Source: Flaccisagitta enflata | Taxonomy: Eukaryota > Chaetognatha > Sagittoidea > Aphragmophora | Assembly: GCA_965153355.1 (NCBI GenBank) | Contig: OZ231128.1 | Location: 7,502,001 to 7,566,000, forward strand | Direction of reading: 5' to 3' | Length of the DNA stretch: 64,000 nt | Shown: piece by piece, positions 1-14,485 of the stretch | Numbering within the stretch: the first letter of the stretch is position 1 | Layout of the letters: each line of letters opens with the position of its first letter | Program-made: the position numbers and the translations under genes | Notes under the pieces: model-generated | Database searches by the model: none | What the model was told of the DNA's origin: nothing | What the model saw: only the letters and a program-made list of their open reading frames with translations

Positions 1-480
1 ATGACAAATGACATGTCATTTCTTATCTCAAATGATTAATCACAAATGACTGGTCATTTTTTATCACAATTGACAAATAACAAATGACATGTCATTTCTG
101 ATCTCAAATGATGAATCACATATGACTGGTCATTTCTGATCTCAAATGACTAATCACAAATGACTTGCCATTCCTCATCTCAAATAACAAATAACAAATG
201 ATTTGTCATATCTTATCACAAATGACAAATGACAAATGACTTGTCATTTCTGATCTCAAATGACTAATCACAAATGACTTGTCATTCCTCATCTCAAACG
301 ATGAATCACAAATGACTTGTCATTTCTTATCTCAAATAACAAATGACTTGACATTTGTTTTCTCAAATGACCAATGACAAATGACTTGTCATTCCTCATC
401 TCAAATGACAGATAACAAATGATTTGACATTTTTTTTTCAAATGACAAAACACAAATGACTTGTCATTCCTCATCTCAAA
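1..480. repeat. AAATGAC/GTCATTT minisatellite
   Basis: Tandem, degenerate units built from AAATGACTTGTCATTT and TGATCTCAAATGACTAATCA, repeated about ten times. The AAATGAC and GTCATTT parts are mutually complementary, so each unit can fold back. No coding signal. Confidence 0.85.
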
Positions 481-617
481 TGAAAATTCCTCATCTCAAT
501 GTGAGAAGAAACTGATATTGGTCTATAAATTGCAATTGCCCCCAATGAAAAAAGTCTTCTGAAAACTGTAACAAAATTGTATACTTCCACAAATGTCATA
601 CTATAACTCCATGAGAA

Positions 618-2009
<1,392 letters not shown>

Positions 2010-2010
<1 letters not shown>

Positions 2011-2065
2011 TGCGTCCTCGCATCTCTGTAAGAGGCTCTTTCCGTCCGTCCGTCCATCCGTGAGT
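2010..2065 (+). repeat. Family A short repeat (hairpin + GTCC)
   Basis: GATGCG-TCCT-CGCATC hairpin, then CTGTAAGAGG, then (GTCC)n. This is the same order as in other family A copies, for example 16131 and 55583. A second partial hairpin (GTGCGTCCTCGCATC) lies at about 2137-2151. Confidence 0.65.
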
Positions 2066-2339
2066 CTATTACCTCTTTTCCCCAAATCCCGCTAACCATC
2101 TCAAATCACTCACCATCCACCCCAAATCATTTTCAGGTGCGTCCTCGCATCTGTTGAGTTGTGTTACTTTCCTGATTACTTTGTTCTTGCCCCCATCCCC
2201 AAAGTAATTTTTTTCCATGAAAAAATCTTTAGAAATACATGAAAGTTAGATAAACTGCTCTCTAACCTTATTTCTCTTTGCAATTTTCTGGAATAAACAC
2301 ATCATTAACAACTGACTTCTGCACTAAATCATATTTAAC

Positions 2340-2600
2340 AAGTTTTAGAGAAAAACAAGGTTAACACCTATAAGTCACGTGCGTGACATAGATAACTTAG
2401 GATGACTTAAAATGACTAATAAAGACATAAAATGATGTAAAATGACCTCAATGACCAAATTGATCTGACTTAAGTGACTTACTACAGCTTAAAATAACAA
2501 CTTAGAATGACTTAGAATGACTTAGAATGACTAAGAATGACTTAGACATAGAATGACTTCAAATGACTTCGAATGACTTGAAATAACCAACAATGACTTA
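2340..2600. repeat. GACTTAGAAT decamer array
   Basis: Degenerate repeats of ACTTARAATG, matching a second array at 46700-46915. Both arrays sit immediately upstream of a minus-strand family A copy, so the array may travel with that family. Confidence 0.7.
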
Positions 2601-2627
2601 AAAAAATCTTAAAGTAATAAAAAGAAA

Positions 2628-2712
2628 TAAAGTTTGACGAACCAACGGACGGACCAATGGACCGACAGACGGACGGACAAAGCGGGTTGTAGAGCCGCGT
2701 GCACGCGACTGA
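2628..2712 (-). repeat. Family A short repeat, minus orientation
   Basis: AAAGTTTGAC, then a degenerate GGAC/CGAC run, then AAAGCGGGTTGTAGAG, then the terminal near-palindrome CCGCGTGCACGCGACT. It matches 46940-47037 module for module. Confidence 0.75.
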
Positions 2713-3151
2713 ATATTTCATCTTGATGTAAGAAAGGATATTGAAAATTAGCTCTGTTACATGCAACATTCATTTAAAGATTCGATCACACACTTTCGCC
2801 ATGAAAATTGTTCTGATCAGAGTTCTGCAAGAGGACGCATTGTTGCCTGATTGGGCTTGTTTTCATGCTCTTTTCCTACTCTTTGCTTTATGTCTTTATC
2901 TCCCTCTCAGCTGTTATCTTCAAGCCAGTCCATTTATTTATCTCATTTTGCCCGTTATCCGTTCGCATTTCCGTTTTCTGTGTCCACATGTTTGGTGCTT
3001 CCCTCTAAGTCCCTGCAGTTCCTTTATTACATTGGTGTCTCTACTCTAGTTTAATTTCTCAATCATGTTGGTCGGGGTCCTTCTACCAATAAAGGTTAAT
3101 CGCCGTAGGAAAAAAGTTGCAAATGCTGAAAAAAAAGAAAAAAAAAGGAAG

Positions 3152-3212
<61 letters not shown>

Positions 3213-3720
3213 GAGAAAACGCTTGTTTTTCGATTTTTCAACTTGATCACCATAGATGGACTGACAGACCAATGGACTGACAGATGGATTGACTGAGAAA
3301 TAGACAATGCCTCGTATAGATTCTACAACTGAAATGAGAGAGATACTTTGTTACCAGCATGCACAATCATCACCTGGGATAATTTGAAGTTCAAATAGAC
3401 TTCAATTAACTCAATTCCTCATTTTTGAGAAAAATACAAAAATGCGATGAAATGAAAAAAGATTCAAAAAATCATAACTCAAAAAATATTGATCACACCG
3501 AATTTGCTTGGCACCATCTGAAAGAGAAAAATTAGCTCTCTCATAGCTGTTGATTTCATCCGTAGCACCATTCGGCTCCAAAAAATTATCAACCTGCTCA
3601 AAAGCTCCATTAAAAGAAATCTGAATTCCGCTGCAGGTCTCAAAAAGCCGAGGGTATTCTTTGACTTTTTTCCAAATGACTTTTCGTGCCTCACAATGCC
3701 TCTCACTTTATCGGTTTTTT
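2713..3720. other. Mixed sequence, no gene seen
   Basis: Unremarkable AT-rich sequence. It holds an (AG)n run at about 3155-3200 and a degenerate GACAGACCAATGGACTGAC stretch at 3255-3300 that resembles a decayed family A copy. No supported coding region. Confidence 0.5.
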
Positions 3721-3724
3721 TTTT

Positions 3725-4325
<601 letters not shown>

Positions 4326-4743
4326 AATTGGGGGTGATATCTCTCTCGTCCTCCTTTTCTCATATTTACTCTTTCTCAGGCCTGATTCTTTTTCCTCAGC
4401 TTTATGGCCTTCTTTCCTTTGATCATAAAGCCCAACGCAAAAAAGGCTCAGTCTTCAGCCACTCATGGACAATCACATCAGAATTCAATCATGTCAAGTA
4501 ATCTATGAAATATCATGTTCATGTAACTCATGAACAATCATATCTAAATCCAATCATGTATCTAATCTATACGTAAATTGTCTATATTGTATGATGATAC
4601 ATGTTCCATTTTAGCATAAAAGCTTGCATCGTAAAATTTCTTATCAATAGGAATTGTTGTTCCTACTTACTACAAAACACCCTTTCTTATTGATGGATTA
4701 TCTTAGAATTAGAGTTGACAAGTAATATGATTAGAAAGGAGTA
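4326..4743. other. Unique sequence, no gene seen
   Basis: AT-rich non-repetitive sequence up to the TA dinucleotide (4742-4743) that borders the next element. A weak duplication of ATCATGTAACTCATGAACAATCA-like words lies at 4465-4560. Confidence 0.4.
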
Positions 4744-4937
4744 CAGTAGATGTCGTCTAGACTTGGAAATACGGGGGAGCTCATAACCTGAGCTGATATA
4801 ATGTATAGACCCTAAGAGGTTGACGATGGGGTATGGTATCCCTCTACGGCTTACCCTAGGAAAAAAACTTTGAGTATAAAATTTTAGGTACAATCACTTT
4901 TTTTGCAGAATTTCAGCTTCATCAATTTGCTTAAAGT

Positions 4938-5045
4938 GCAAAACCAGTTTGGGATTCGAACCTGGAACCTTTGACTAAATAAACCGATCAAGATTAAGCT
5001 GAAGTCAAGTGAGTTTACCACTATAGTTCGGCGATCTGGCTATTA
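4938..5045 (-). repeat. tRNA-like sequence (SINE head or tRNA relic)
   Basis: On the minus strand a perfect pol III B box, GGTTCGAATCC (4952-4962), lies downstream of an A-box-like TATAGTGGTAAAC (about 5012-5024). The roughly 50-nt spacing suits a long variable arm. GCCAG and CTGGT flanks can pair as an acceptor-like stem. Leu/Ser-like geometry is possible, but stem mismatches argue against a functional tRNA. Confidence 0.5.
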
Positions 5046-5369
5046 GATAACGGTTCAATTAGGTTCAATTAATTAATTAATAATCGCGAATATAGGTTCG
5101 GTTCGGATACTGCTATAACCGACTTTCCGATGCGGTTATTATCGATTTTTTTTCTTCACAAACTGACATTTTTTGCATGATGTAGAATTGTTGATCATCC
5201 AAGAATAGCAATAATATTTGAAAGAAAAAAAATGATGCAATTTTTTAGTTTTAGTTTCTCATTTATATTTAATTCATTTCTGCATATAATCTTTTTTTCA
5301 TATATATATATTTTTTTTTTTTAAGAAAGAATAAGAAAATAATGACTAAATATGATTGATGCATATGTC

Positions 5370-5406
5370 AAGAGAAAGAAAGAGAGAGAGAGAGAGATCG
5401 AGAGAG

Positions 5407-5495
<89 letters not shown>

Positions 5496-5645
5496 CAGAC
5501 AGACAGACAGACAGACAGAGACAAACAGACAGACAGAGACAAACAGACAGACAGAGACATACAGACAGACAGAGACATACAGACAGACCGAGACAGATAG
5601 ACACACAGACAGATAGACAGACAGATAGAATGATAAATAGATCGA
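5370..5645. repeat. (AG)n and (ACAG)n microsatellite
   Basis: AG run to about 5492, then CAGA/AGACA tetra- and decanucleotide variants. It is nested inside the TA-flanked element. Confidence 0.95.
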
Positions 5646-6063
5646 CACAGAGAAAAGCAGAGTTCACAGGTGACTTTCTGCAATTCTGGTAGGAGGAAGA
5701 AGAGGAAGTGGAAGAGGAAGAGGAAGAGGAAGAAGAGAAGGGTCAGTACCCATAACCGATCGTAACCGCATCAATGAGTAGCAAACGATAATCCGGGTAA
5801 CAGCTATTTACTAATCGACCAAAGGATAATATAGGGTACTCGCCGATGATTATTAACCACTAGACCAATTCCAGAAGCTGATTCAAGCAAGCGAATTTGA
5901 TTTAGTATATTCAAAAGAATTTTCTATTAACAGAGCTGCCACACCCCATCGTCAACCCTATAGTACATAAGCATTATACACACACAGTTTGATTTCATTT
6001 GCACAAATGATAATTAAGATATGAGGGCCCCCGTATTTCCAAGTATAGACGACATCTACTGTA

Positions 6064-6590
6064 TCACCTGTAAACCACTTTTGGCACATGTTGACAATTT
6101 TATCAACTCACTTGAGTTCTGACGGTGATTTTTATTTCATGCGTTTCTTCATCGGCATCGTCTTACAAGTTCTAATTTCTAATTCTTTCTAATTCTTGTT
6201 CTAATTCTAATTCTAATTGTCTAATTTGTATCGCTAACCAAACAATGCCTTGTTCGTCTTTCAGTAAGGGTTTGTTTTTCTGCGTTTCCTCCAGTAAAAT
6301 AGGCTGAAATCTAACAAGCTTTTTTTGGATAATCTATCCCTCCGTTCTTAATGTATACTCCCCAATATCACGATATTAGATAATTCAATGTCCAATTGCG
6401 GCCACACACATTTGATGTTCTGAACATCGTCAAAAGATAAAAAAAGACACAATCTTGGGCCTGTTCTTTTTTTTTCTAGTTGCTAACTGCTGTAAAGATG
6501 GTATCCATAGCTGCCTGTAAAGATCATTCAGAGTTTTCAGTTTATGATATTGAATAACCAACAAAATCCGTAAAAACAATCTGCTTGCAT
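6064..6590. other. Unique AT-rich sequence, no gene seen
   Basis: Contains a short TAATTCTAATTC repeat (6171-6230) and nothing else recognisable. Confidence 0.4.
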
Positions 6591-6594
6591 TTAC

Positions 6595-7185
6595 TGTCTG
6601 TTATCCCCTGTCATCTGACATTTACTTTCTGTTGTTTGCTATCATTTGGCATTTGCTGTTTGATGTATGTTGTCATCAGACATTTGCTACATGTTGTCTT
6701 CTGACAGCCGGCATCTCTAGTCCACTGTCATGCATCAGGAGTTTCCTCACTGATGACTTTTGTCATATTGCAGTTGCTGTCTGCTGCATGCTGTCTTCTT
6801 CCATCTGGCACTTACTGTCTGTTGTTTGTTGTTTGTTGTTTGTTGTTTGTTGTTTGTTGTTTGTTGTTTGTTGTTTGTTGTTTGTTGTTTGTTGTTTTTG
6901 TTTTTGTTTGTTGTCAGTTGTCAGTTGTCAGTTGTCTGTTTTCTGTTTTCGATTTTCGGTTTTCGGTTTTCTGTTTTCTGTTTTCTGTTTTCTGTTTTCT
7001 GTTTTCTGTTTTCTGTTTTCTGTTTTCTGTTTTCTGTTTTCTGTCTGTTTTCTGTCTGATTTCTGTCTGTTTTCTGTTTGTTGTCTGTCTGTTGTCTGTC
7101 TATTTTCTGTATTTTTATTGGTTTTACGTCTGTCGTCTGTTGTCTGTTGTCCGTTGTCTGTTGCCTGTTGTCTGTTGTGCGTCAG
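6595..7185. repeat. TTGTTTG and TTTTCTG heptamer arrays
   Basis: Degenerate CTGTTGT/CATCTGACATTTGCT words give way to (TTGTTTG)n at 6822-6895 and (TTTTCTG)n at 6965-7045, then decay through GTCTGTTGT words. Cys/Phe-rich open frames here are artefacts. Confidence 0.85.
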
Positions 7186-7364
7186 ATTACTCAGATAGAA
7201 TCTGTGTCACTTTTATGAGATGGAATTCCAAGGTTGCAATCGTCTTGGTTTTCATGGTTATTTGCCAACCAATCTGATCTCATTTTTCTTTTGTCTTTTG
7301 TCTACCTCTTTTTCCGGTTTGTCAAACGCGTCCTCGCTTTTCAGTTTTCGCGTCCACGCGAATG

Positions 7365-7765
7365 TTAAAAAAGACTTTGAGTGTGTTACCACCAGGGATG
7401 TGGAAGCGATTGACCAGTTCCAATTTGGAGGATGGGATAGCTACTAGTATTTGCACCGTAAAGTGGAAGCGGCAGCGGAAGCGGAAGCGGAAGCTGTGGA
7501 AGCGGTATGAAAATTGATCGCTTCCACATCCCTGGTTACCACTGACGACAAAAACACGATTATTCCCTTTAATCACGTTAACAGTGAAATCACACATTCT
7601 TAAATTTTAACTGACCCTCATGTGCAAGTGAGTGAGTGAATGAGTGAGTGGAGTGAGAGTAGTGAGTGAGCAGCGTGAGCGGTGCCAGTGAACAAATGTA
7701 GCGAGCGACCAAGTGCCCCGTTTAAGAACGCGATTATCTGTGACTCAAACTTCGCTTATCCGTGA
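7365..7765. mobile_element. Family C MITE, interrupted copy
   Basis: Shares its layout with 10570-10812 and 20145-20338: a GTGTGTT..CACTGACGACAAAAACACG end, a middle of GTGAGTGAGTGAGCG-type words, and an AACGCGATTATCTGTGACT end. The two ends are inverted repeats of each other in the intact copies. A hAT-type MITE has split its left end at 7393-7534. Confidence 0.6.
7393..7534. mobile_element. hAT-type MITE with 8-bp target duplication
   Basis: A 142-bp element with perfect 18-bp terminal inverted repeats, CAGGGATGTGGAAGCGAT (7393-7410) and its reverse complement (7517-7534). It is flanked by an exact 8-bp duplication, GTTACCAC, at 7385-7392 and 7535-7542. The 8-bp duplication and CAGGG termini are diagnostic of hAT transposition. 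The interior holds GGAAGC hexamer repeats (about 7463-7495). No transposase is encoded. Perfect ends and duplication suggest a recent insertion. Confidence 0.93.
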
Positions 7766-7897
7766 CTTCACTATTCTTTGTCCTTCTGTCCGTCTGTCCA
7801 ACCATCAATCTGTCTATCTGTTTGTTGATGATTTTTGCGCCAAACCAGCAATAGGTCGCATCGTTGTTTTCCCGGTCTACTTGTTTTTATAAGAGGC

Positions 7898-8150
7898 ATT
7901 GTCCGTCCATCCATCCATCCATCCATCCATCCATCCATCCATACGTTGGTCTGTCCATCCATCCATCCATCCATCCATACGTTGGTCTGTCCGATGGTCC
8001 GTTGGTCCATAACACACGAGTCAAAATGTGTCCATCCATCCATCCATCCATCCATACGTTGGTCCGTCCATCCATCCATCCATCCATCCATCCATCCATC
8101 CATCCATCCATACGTTGGTCTGTCCGATGGTCCGTTGGTCCATAACACAC
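7898..8150. repeat. CCAT array with duplicated 60-bp spacer
   Basis: (CCAT)n blocks alternate with ACGTTGGTCTGTCCGATGGT and the following CCGTTGGTCCATAACACACG segment, present twice (about 7979-8030 and 8110-8162). The stretch upstream, TTATAAGAGGCATTGTCC at 7888-7905, matches the family A junction, so this looks like an expanded family A copy. Confidence 0.75.
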
Positions 8151-8516
8151 GAGTCAAAATGTGTAAAAATGCATATTCAAGGTACTGCCGTTGAGATTAA
8201 GTATGTCCCTGTAGGGTAGGGAGGAAGGGGGGGGGTACTCCCCACGCCCCTACCCAACCATGTGTAGGGTAGGAAGAGGTAGGCCCCTGCCCAACCATCT
8301 GCAACGATTTTATAACCCTGTGGTACTTGGTTTTTTTTTTTGCACCGACCGACAGACTAGAAAAGCAAAGCGTGGGATTGCCTTCACGGGACTTAAAAAA
8401 CCTCATTTGTCGGGGATATCGGGATATTTGCCTGGTTTGGCCCTCAAAGCCCGATTTTTTCATTCGGGCTTATCTCCAATCCGTCATTTTTGCTGTCGCT
8501 CATGTGAGAAATCCAT

Positions 8517-8572
<56 letters not shown>

Positions 8573-8960
8573 ATGTGATGCATTTTCTCCATGCAATCCC
8601 AAGCGCTGGACCTCCCCTCCCGGAGTGAATGTGTTGGAGGGGGTGTGGATGTTTGTGATTATATATTAGATGATCCCTTTTTTGTGAGGGATGCAAGGAA
8701 ATTTTATTCAATGTCATTTTACCGAAATTGAAATTTTCTATTTTTTCAGTCAGTCAGTCGGTTTGCTTATCGGTTCTAATAATTACTCAATCTGTCTGTA
8801 CGTTCCATTGTTGTAGTTTTTGTTGCCATTGCAGTTTAATCAAGTAGTATTGTTTCTGTGTTTCCAGCTTCAACATCGTCTTATTTTCTGCTCTTTTTCT
8901 GTTTCCTGCTTTTCAGAATTAATCTTGTGATTTTTCCTTCATTTTCCCCTCACGGTTTTC
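8151..8960. other. Mixed sequence, no gene seen
   Basis: Two imperfect copies of a GTAGGGTAGG(A/G)AG..CCCCTGCCCAACCAT segment at 8212-8300, an (AG)n run at 8523-8570, and otherwise unique sequence. Confidence 0.4.
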
Positions 8961-8969
8961 CCTTCCTTC

Positions 8970-8976
8970 TATTATT

Positions 8977-9047
<71 letters not shown>

Positions 9048-9161
9048 ATTTTTCTCTCTTTTTTTCTTAATTTTCTTCATTTTTTCCTTCTTCCTTTTAT
9101 GTGCATGCTTTCTTTTTTCTTTATTTCATTCTTTCTTTCTTTCTTTCTTTCTTTCTTTTTT

Positions 9162-9197
<36 letters not shown>

Positions 9198-9201
9198 TTT
9201 T

Positions 9202-9237
<36 letters not shown>

Positions 9238-9365
9238 TTTTGCTTTAACTTTTGATGTCTTTTATACCTTTTTACTGTATTTTCTTCCTTCCTTCCTTCC
9301 TCCCTTGCTTTCTCTCTTTCTTTCTTCCTCTCATTTCCCCCCTTTTCCCTCTTTTTTACTTTTTT

Positions 9366-9456
<91 letters not shown>

Positions 9457-9497
9457 CTCTTTATTTCTTTCTTTTTTTCTTTCTTTCTTTCTTTCTC

Positions 9498-9569
<72 letters not shown>

Positions 9570-9605
9570 TCATTCTCTCTGTTTTTCTTTCTTACTTTCT
9601 TTCTT
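8970..9605. repeat. (TTTC)n microsatellite, interrupted
   Basis: TTTC runs at 8970-9050, 9128-9240 and 9363-9605, with T/C-rich interruptions. Confidence 0.95.
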
Positions 9606-9607
9606 TC

Positions 9608-9616
9608 TGTTGTTGT

Positions 9617-9693
<77 letters not shown>

Positions 9694-9694
9694 C

Positions 9695-9730
<36 letters not shown>

Positions 9731-9732
9731 TA
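9608..9732. repeat. (GTT)n microsatellite
   Basis: About 40 GTT units with one GTTCTT interruption. It is the inverted partner of the AAC array at 9905-10225. Confidence 0.97.
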
Positions 9733-9904
9733 GTAGCAGTAAGAGCATCCATTTTAAAAACCCATTTTCTATCTATTCAAAATCAAGTAAAAGGATGAAA
9801 AGTTAAAAACTGTTCAAATGAAGGTTGCAAAATTCTGCCAATCTACGTTGTTACTTATTGGCAGCGCTGCGCCGTTTTCGTGATTAGTGGGCTTGGACAC
9901 TTAT

Positions 9905-10225
<321 letters not shown>

Positions 10226-10288
10226 TCTCATTGCTATCGAGATTCCTATCTGCATGTCCATCAATCTGTTTGGATCTCTGTTTATCTC

Positions 10289-10456
<168 letters not shown>

Positions 10457-10569
10457 ATGATCATCTCTCATTCTGTGTTTCTCTCTTGCAATTTATTTTT
10501 CTTGGTTCGTTCTTGTTGTCTTCTTTTTTTTTCCACTTGAATTGAAAAAAAGAAATGAGAAAAAGAGGG

Positions 10570-10812
10570 AGACTTTGGGTGTGTTTTTACTGACAACAAC
10601 AAACGCGATCCTCCCCATTGATCGTGTTTACAACGGAAACACATATTCATGAAATTTCAACTTTCCCAAAAGGGAGTGAGAGAAGTGAGTAAGCAAGGCT
10701 GGAAATGGAGCAAGCGCAGTGGAGCAAACAAGTGGAGTGAGCGGTGCGCGTGAAACGAATCAAGCGAGCGTTTGAGTGGCCCATCAAAAACGCGGTTGTT
10801 TGTGACTAGAAA
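10570..10812. mobile_element. Family C MITE
   Basis: The left GTTTTTACTGACAACAACAAACGCG mirrors the right CGCGGTTGTTTGTGACTAGAAAC imperfectly. The central part holds GGGAGTGAG..AAGTGAGTAAGC and GTGGAGTGAGCGG words shared with 7600-7700 and 20240-20300. Non-coding. The target-site duplication was not resolved. Confidence 0.6.
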
Positions 10813-11234
10813 CGCTCACTTTAGTGGGAGAACCAGACAGAACGAGAGAGTGAATGAGAACGATAAAGACATGCAAAGATAAAAGACATAAGGAGAAAGA
10901 AACAGCTGTTCCGATCCGACCTGGGATAGAGATTTTTAGACGTAGATAGAGATACGTTGAGTTAGAAAGCCTAGAAAGTTGTTGTGGAAAGGAAAACACG
11001 AGTACTTAAAGTTTGAAGCGAGAGAAAACCGGCAGGGGCGGGGGCAAGTACAGGGACAGGGGCAGGGGCGGGGGCAGGGGCAGAGACATGGGTCCAGACG
11101 GCCAATCAATACTTGGGAGGGGCAAAGTGTGATGGACAGACAGATTGGTTATGGACGGACAGCAGGGTAAAAACATGATATGATTGTTTCAAGCATCTGG
11201 TTAAAAACAATGGGGGAGGTCGGTTAGTCTTTAG
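10813..11234. other. Mixed sequence, no gene seen
   Basis: Contains a GGGGCAGG/GGGGCGG hexamer patch (11035-11090) and a short GGACAGACAG stretch. No coding support. Confidence 0.4.
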
Positions 11235-11402
11235 CGGTAAAGAGCAGACAGGACGGACGGATGGACGGACGGAACGATTCCCCCTGTGTTCTACAGGACT
11301 TCGTTAACTTCAGGGCCGCTGACCCGCTCACCCTCAACCTAAATCACAGACAACTCAAGCAGGGCATGGGTACCGCTGACCACTTACTGCCTTTGGGCTG
11401 CT
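11235..11402 (-). mobile_element. Family B element, single end
   Basis: GGACGGACGG, then CCCCCTGTGTTCTACAGGAC, then TTCAGGGCCGCTGACCC, then AGGGCATGGGTACCGCTGACCA. This is the right-hand end seen intact at 43740-43852. The other end is not recognisable upstream. Confidence 0.65.
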
Positions 11403-11850
11403 ATTAAAGGTTTACCATCAATAAAGGCCAACATTTTAAGGTTCTAAATGATCATTTATAATAAAAGTTGGACAACATTACTACTCAACCCTACTTTACT
11501 CAAGGATGAGAGCCTTTGGAGCGCTCACTGGTGTTTAATCTGGACCCGTCACAACTATCCTTAGTATTCAAAATAACTAAGTCTATCTTAACATTATCAT
11601 GAAATAATTCAAGACAACAATCCAACAAGAAAGTAACGTAGTTTCATCTCTCTTTAAAGGTGAACCTGAGATAAAGGTAAAAAATCTTTAATCCTAATGG
11701 GACCAATGAGGCGGGGTTCTACTGTATAGTGTATACAGTAATCAACTAAAAAGTCCCAAATGAGAATATTCACTTTTCAAGCCCGCTACTAACCTACCCA
11801 TTAGTCAACCCCTCTCCACTTTTTAGTCTCTACCAACTTCCCAAACCATC
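11403..11850. other. Unique sequence, no gene seen
   Basis: AT-rich, no recognisable motif beyond a short TACTGTATAGTGTATACAGTA hairpin-like word near 11720. Confidence 0.35.
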
Positions 11851-11851
11851 T

Positions 11852-12318
<467 letters not shown>

Positions 12319-12431
12319 CTCAACCCTTGTTGGTTGATAACGACTGAGTGTTTTGTTGAGTGTGCATTTCTGCGTGAAATTCTTGTACATCAACTCACAA
12401 TTTATCAAATGTGGAAGAACAGAAATTGAAT

Positions 12432-12772
12432 CACCGACAAACGAAAAAAGACAAATGACAAACGACAAATGACAAACGACAAACGACAAACGACAAACGA
12501 CAAACGACAAACGACAAACGAAAAACAACAACAGACAAATGATAACTGACAACCAACAAATGACAAACGACCAACAACCAACGACAAATGACAACCGACA
12601 AGCGACAGCTCTATAACGACAACCGACAAATGACAAATGACAAACAACCGACAAACCGAAACCGAAAAAAGACAACCGACAACTGACAAATGACAATGAA
12701 AAACGCCGAGCACCAAATGACAAACGACAACCAAAAATGACAAACGACAAACAACAAATAATGAACGACAAT
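12432..12772. repeat. (CGACAAA)n heptamer array
   Basis: Tandem ACGACAA / CGACAAA with TGACAAA and CAACCGA variants. The minus-strand Cys/Leu/Val-rich open frame is an artefact. Confidence 0.9.
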
Positions 12773-12796
12773 GACCCTGCGTTACTTCTTTGCTAT

Positions 12797-12845
12797 GGTA
12801 TCTTGATAAAGCCCAATGATCACGTGACCATTCTTTACTATAGTA
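12797..12845. repeat. Isolated unit of the 45-bp repeat
   Basis: One copy of AAGCCCAATGATCACGTGAC plus CATTCTTTACTATAGTA, identical in plan to the array at 14486-15196. It lies just left of the family B element, whose other side abuts the array. Confidence 0.8.
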
Positions 12846-13009
12846 CTAATAAAGGCGGCTTTCGCCGACTGGCAAAAAGTCGTAAATGGGAGGCTCTTTT
12901 TGGGCAGCGGCCCTGGAGGGGCCGATGACCTATGATTCCACATAGGGCAAATTTTCCGGTTTCCGTCCGTCCGTCCGTCTGTCCGTCTGTCCCCCCCCCC
13001 CGAGCCTAG

Positions 13010-13560
13010 AAAATAGCCTCCTGGGCCTCAAAATAGGCCTTTCAGACCCCCAATCAGGCCTTCCAGACCCCAATTTAGACCTCTCGGGACCTCAATCAGG
13101 CCTATCAAATCCCAAATCAGGCTTTCCAGACCTCAATTTGGGCCTCTCAGAGCCTCAATCAGGCCTGTCAGACCCCAAATCAGGCTTTCCAGACCTCAAA
13201 TTAGGCTTCCTGAAACCTAACCAGGCCTCTAAGAACCCCAAATAGGCCTTTCAGATCTAAAATCAGGCCTTGACAGACCCCTTATCAGGCCTTTTGGGCC
13301 TCTGATCAGGCCATCCAGACCTCAAATCAGGCCTCTCAGACCCTAATTCAGGTATTGCAGTATCTAATTCAGTTCTCTCAGATCCAAATCTGGCCTTTCA
13401 AAACCAAAATCTGATCTTCTAGACCTTAACCTAGGCTTATCAGACCCACATCAGCCCTTCCCAGCCCACAAACAGGCCTCCGACCCTGAATTAGACCTAA
13501 GATCAGGCCTCTAAGCCCAAAACAAGCTTCTCAAACCTCTCAGACCTCAAATCAGGCATC
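13010..13560. repeat. CAGGCCTYTCAGACC minisatellite core
   Basis: About twenty degenerate units of TCAGGCCTCTCAGACCYCAAA, 25-30 bp each. The same core, at different divergence, lies in the other family B elements (15490-15780 and 54160-54660). Confidence 0.8.
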
Positions 13561-13563
13561 TTA

Positions 13564-14284
13564 CAGGGTGTTTCAAGTGAGTTGTAACATAAAAAAGAAT
13601 CAACATATCTTTGTTTCTAGAAACTCAAATTAATTCCTGAAAAAAGATTTAAAAAGATCTTGGTCTGCAGTTTTTTCATACCAAACCTCAAGTTTTAGTA
13701 AATGATAGATGTGTGTCAATGAAAAATCAAAAGAACAGCCTTTTTTGGTGAGAAATCATTTTTTTTATAAATGTACCTAGCAGTTGCTTACTTCAACTGC
13801 TTGCCATTTTTAAACTAATTGAGCTAAAATGGTGGGATTGGTCTCAAATGAAAGATATTTGAACACAGATCGCTCAACTGCTTTGAAATCAGGGAAACTT
13901 TGAACATTTGAAGATTTTTTTAATGATTTTGATCAAGCCTCATCAAGATTTTGATTGCAATTTTCAAAAAGCTCAATTAAAAAAGTCACAAATAAGGAGA
14001 AACTTTCAAATTTTTTAGGAGATCCAAAATCTATGACAAATAATCTGTCATTTGAGAACAATCTCTTGGTTCTAGCTCAATTTGATAAAAGATGGCACAC
14101 AATTAAAGACAGCTCCTCCTAAGTACAATAACGAGTCAAAAACTATCTGTCTGACTATCATGAAATTTTGCATGCTAAAACTGCAGACCAAGATTTTTTT
14201 TAAACTTTTTTCAGAAATTAATTTGAGTTTCTACAAGCAAAGATATGTCGATTCTTTATGTTACAACTCACTTGAAACACCCTG
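13564..14284. mobile_element. TA-flanked MITE, 721 bp, ~125-bp TIRs
   Basis: The ends CAGGGTGTTTCAAGTGAGTT and its exact complement at 14265-14284 are flanked by TA (13562-13563 and 14285-14286). The inverted repeat runs inward for about 125 bp with scattered mismatches and includes CTTGGTCTGCAGTTTT. TGAAATTTTGCATG occurs at 14161-14174, 110 bp from the right end. The middle is AT-rich and non-coding. TA target and TIRs indicate Tc1/mariner-type mobilisation by an enzyme encoded elsewhere. Confidence 0.88.
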
Positions 14285-14485
14285 TAGACCTTAAATCAGG
14301 CAACTAAGACCTCAAATCAGGCTATTTAAACCCAAAATCAGGTATCAAAGACCCTGCAATTGTCCAGCGTGGAATCATAGGTCATCGGCCCCTCCGGGGC
14401 CGCTGCCCCACTCATCATCTCATAAAGAAATAAACTAACATAGGGGCATCGGGTAGCGCTGACCATGTAACGCTTTTGCGACTAT

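Larger units (their letters stand above)
4744..6061. mobile_element. TA-flanked inverted-repeat element (1.3 kb)
   Basis: The left end CAGTAGATGTCGTCTAGACT is mirrored at the right end, which finishes GACGACATCTACTG at 6061. TA lies directly outside both ends (4742-4743 and 6062-6063). Complementarity continues inward in blocks: TTGGAAATACGGGGG, then GTTGACGATGGGGT. TA duplication plus terminal inverted repeats is the hallmark of Tc1/mariner-type cut-and-paste. No transposase is seen, so this is a non-autonomous copy. It contains a tRNA-like segment (4925-5035) and a microsatellite (5370-5640). Confidence 0.75.

Noticed and set aside
14082-14294. 70-codon frame near 14.1 kb
   Set aside because: It runs through the right inverted repeat of a TA-flanked MITE and ends in its terminus.
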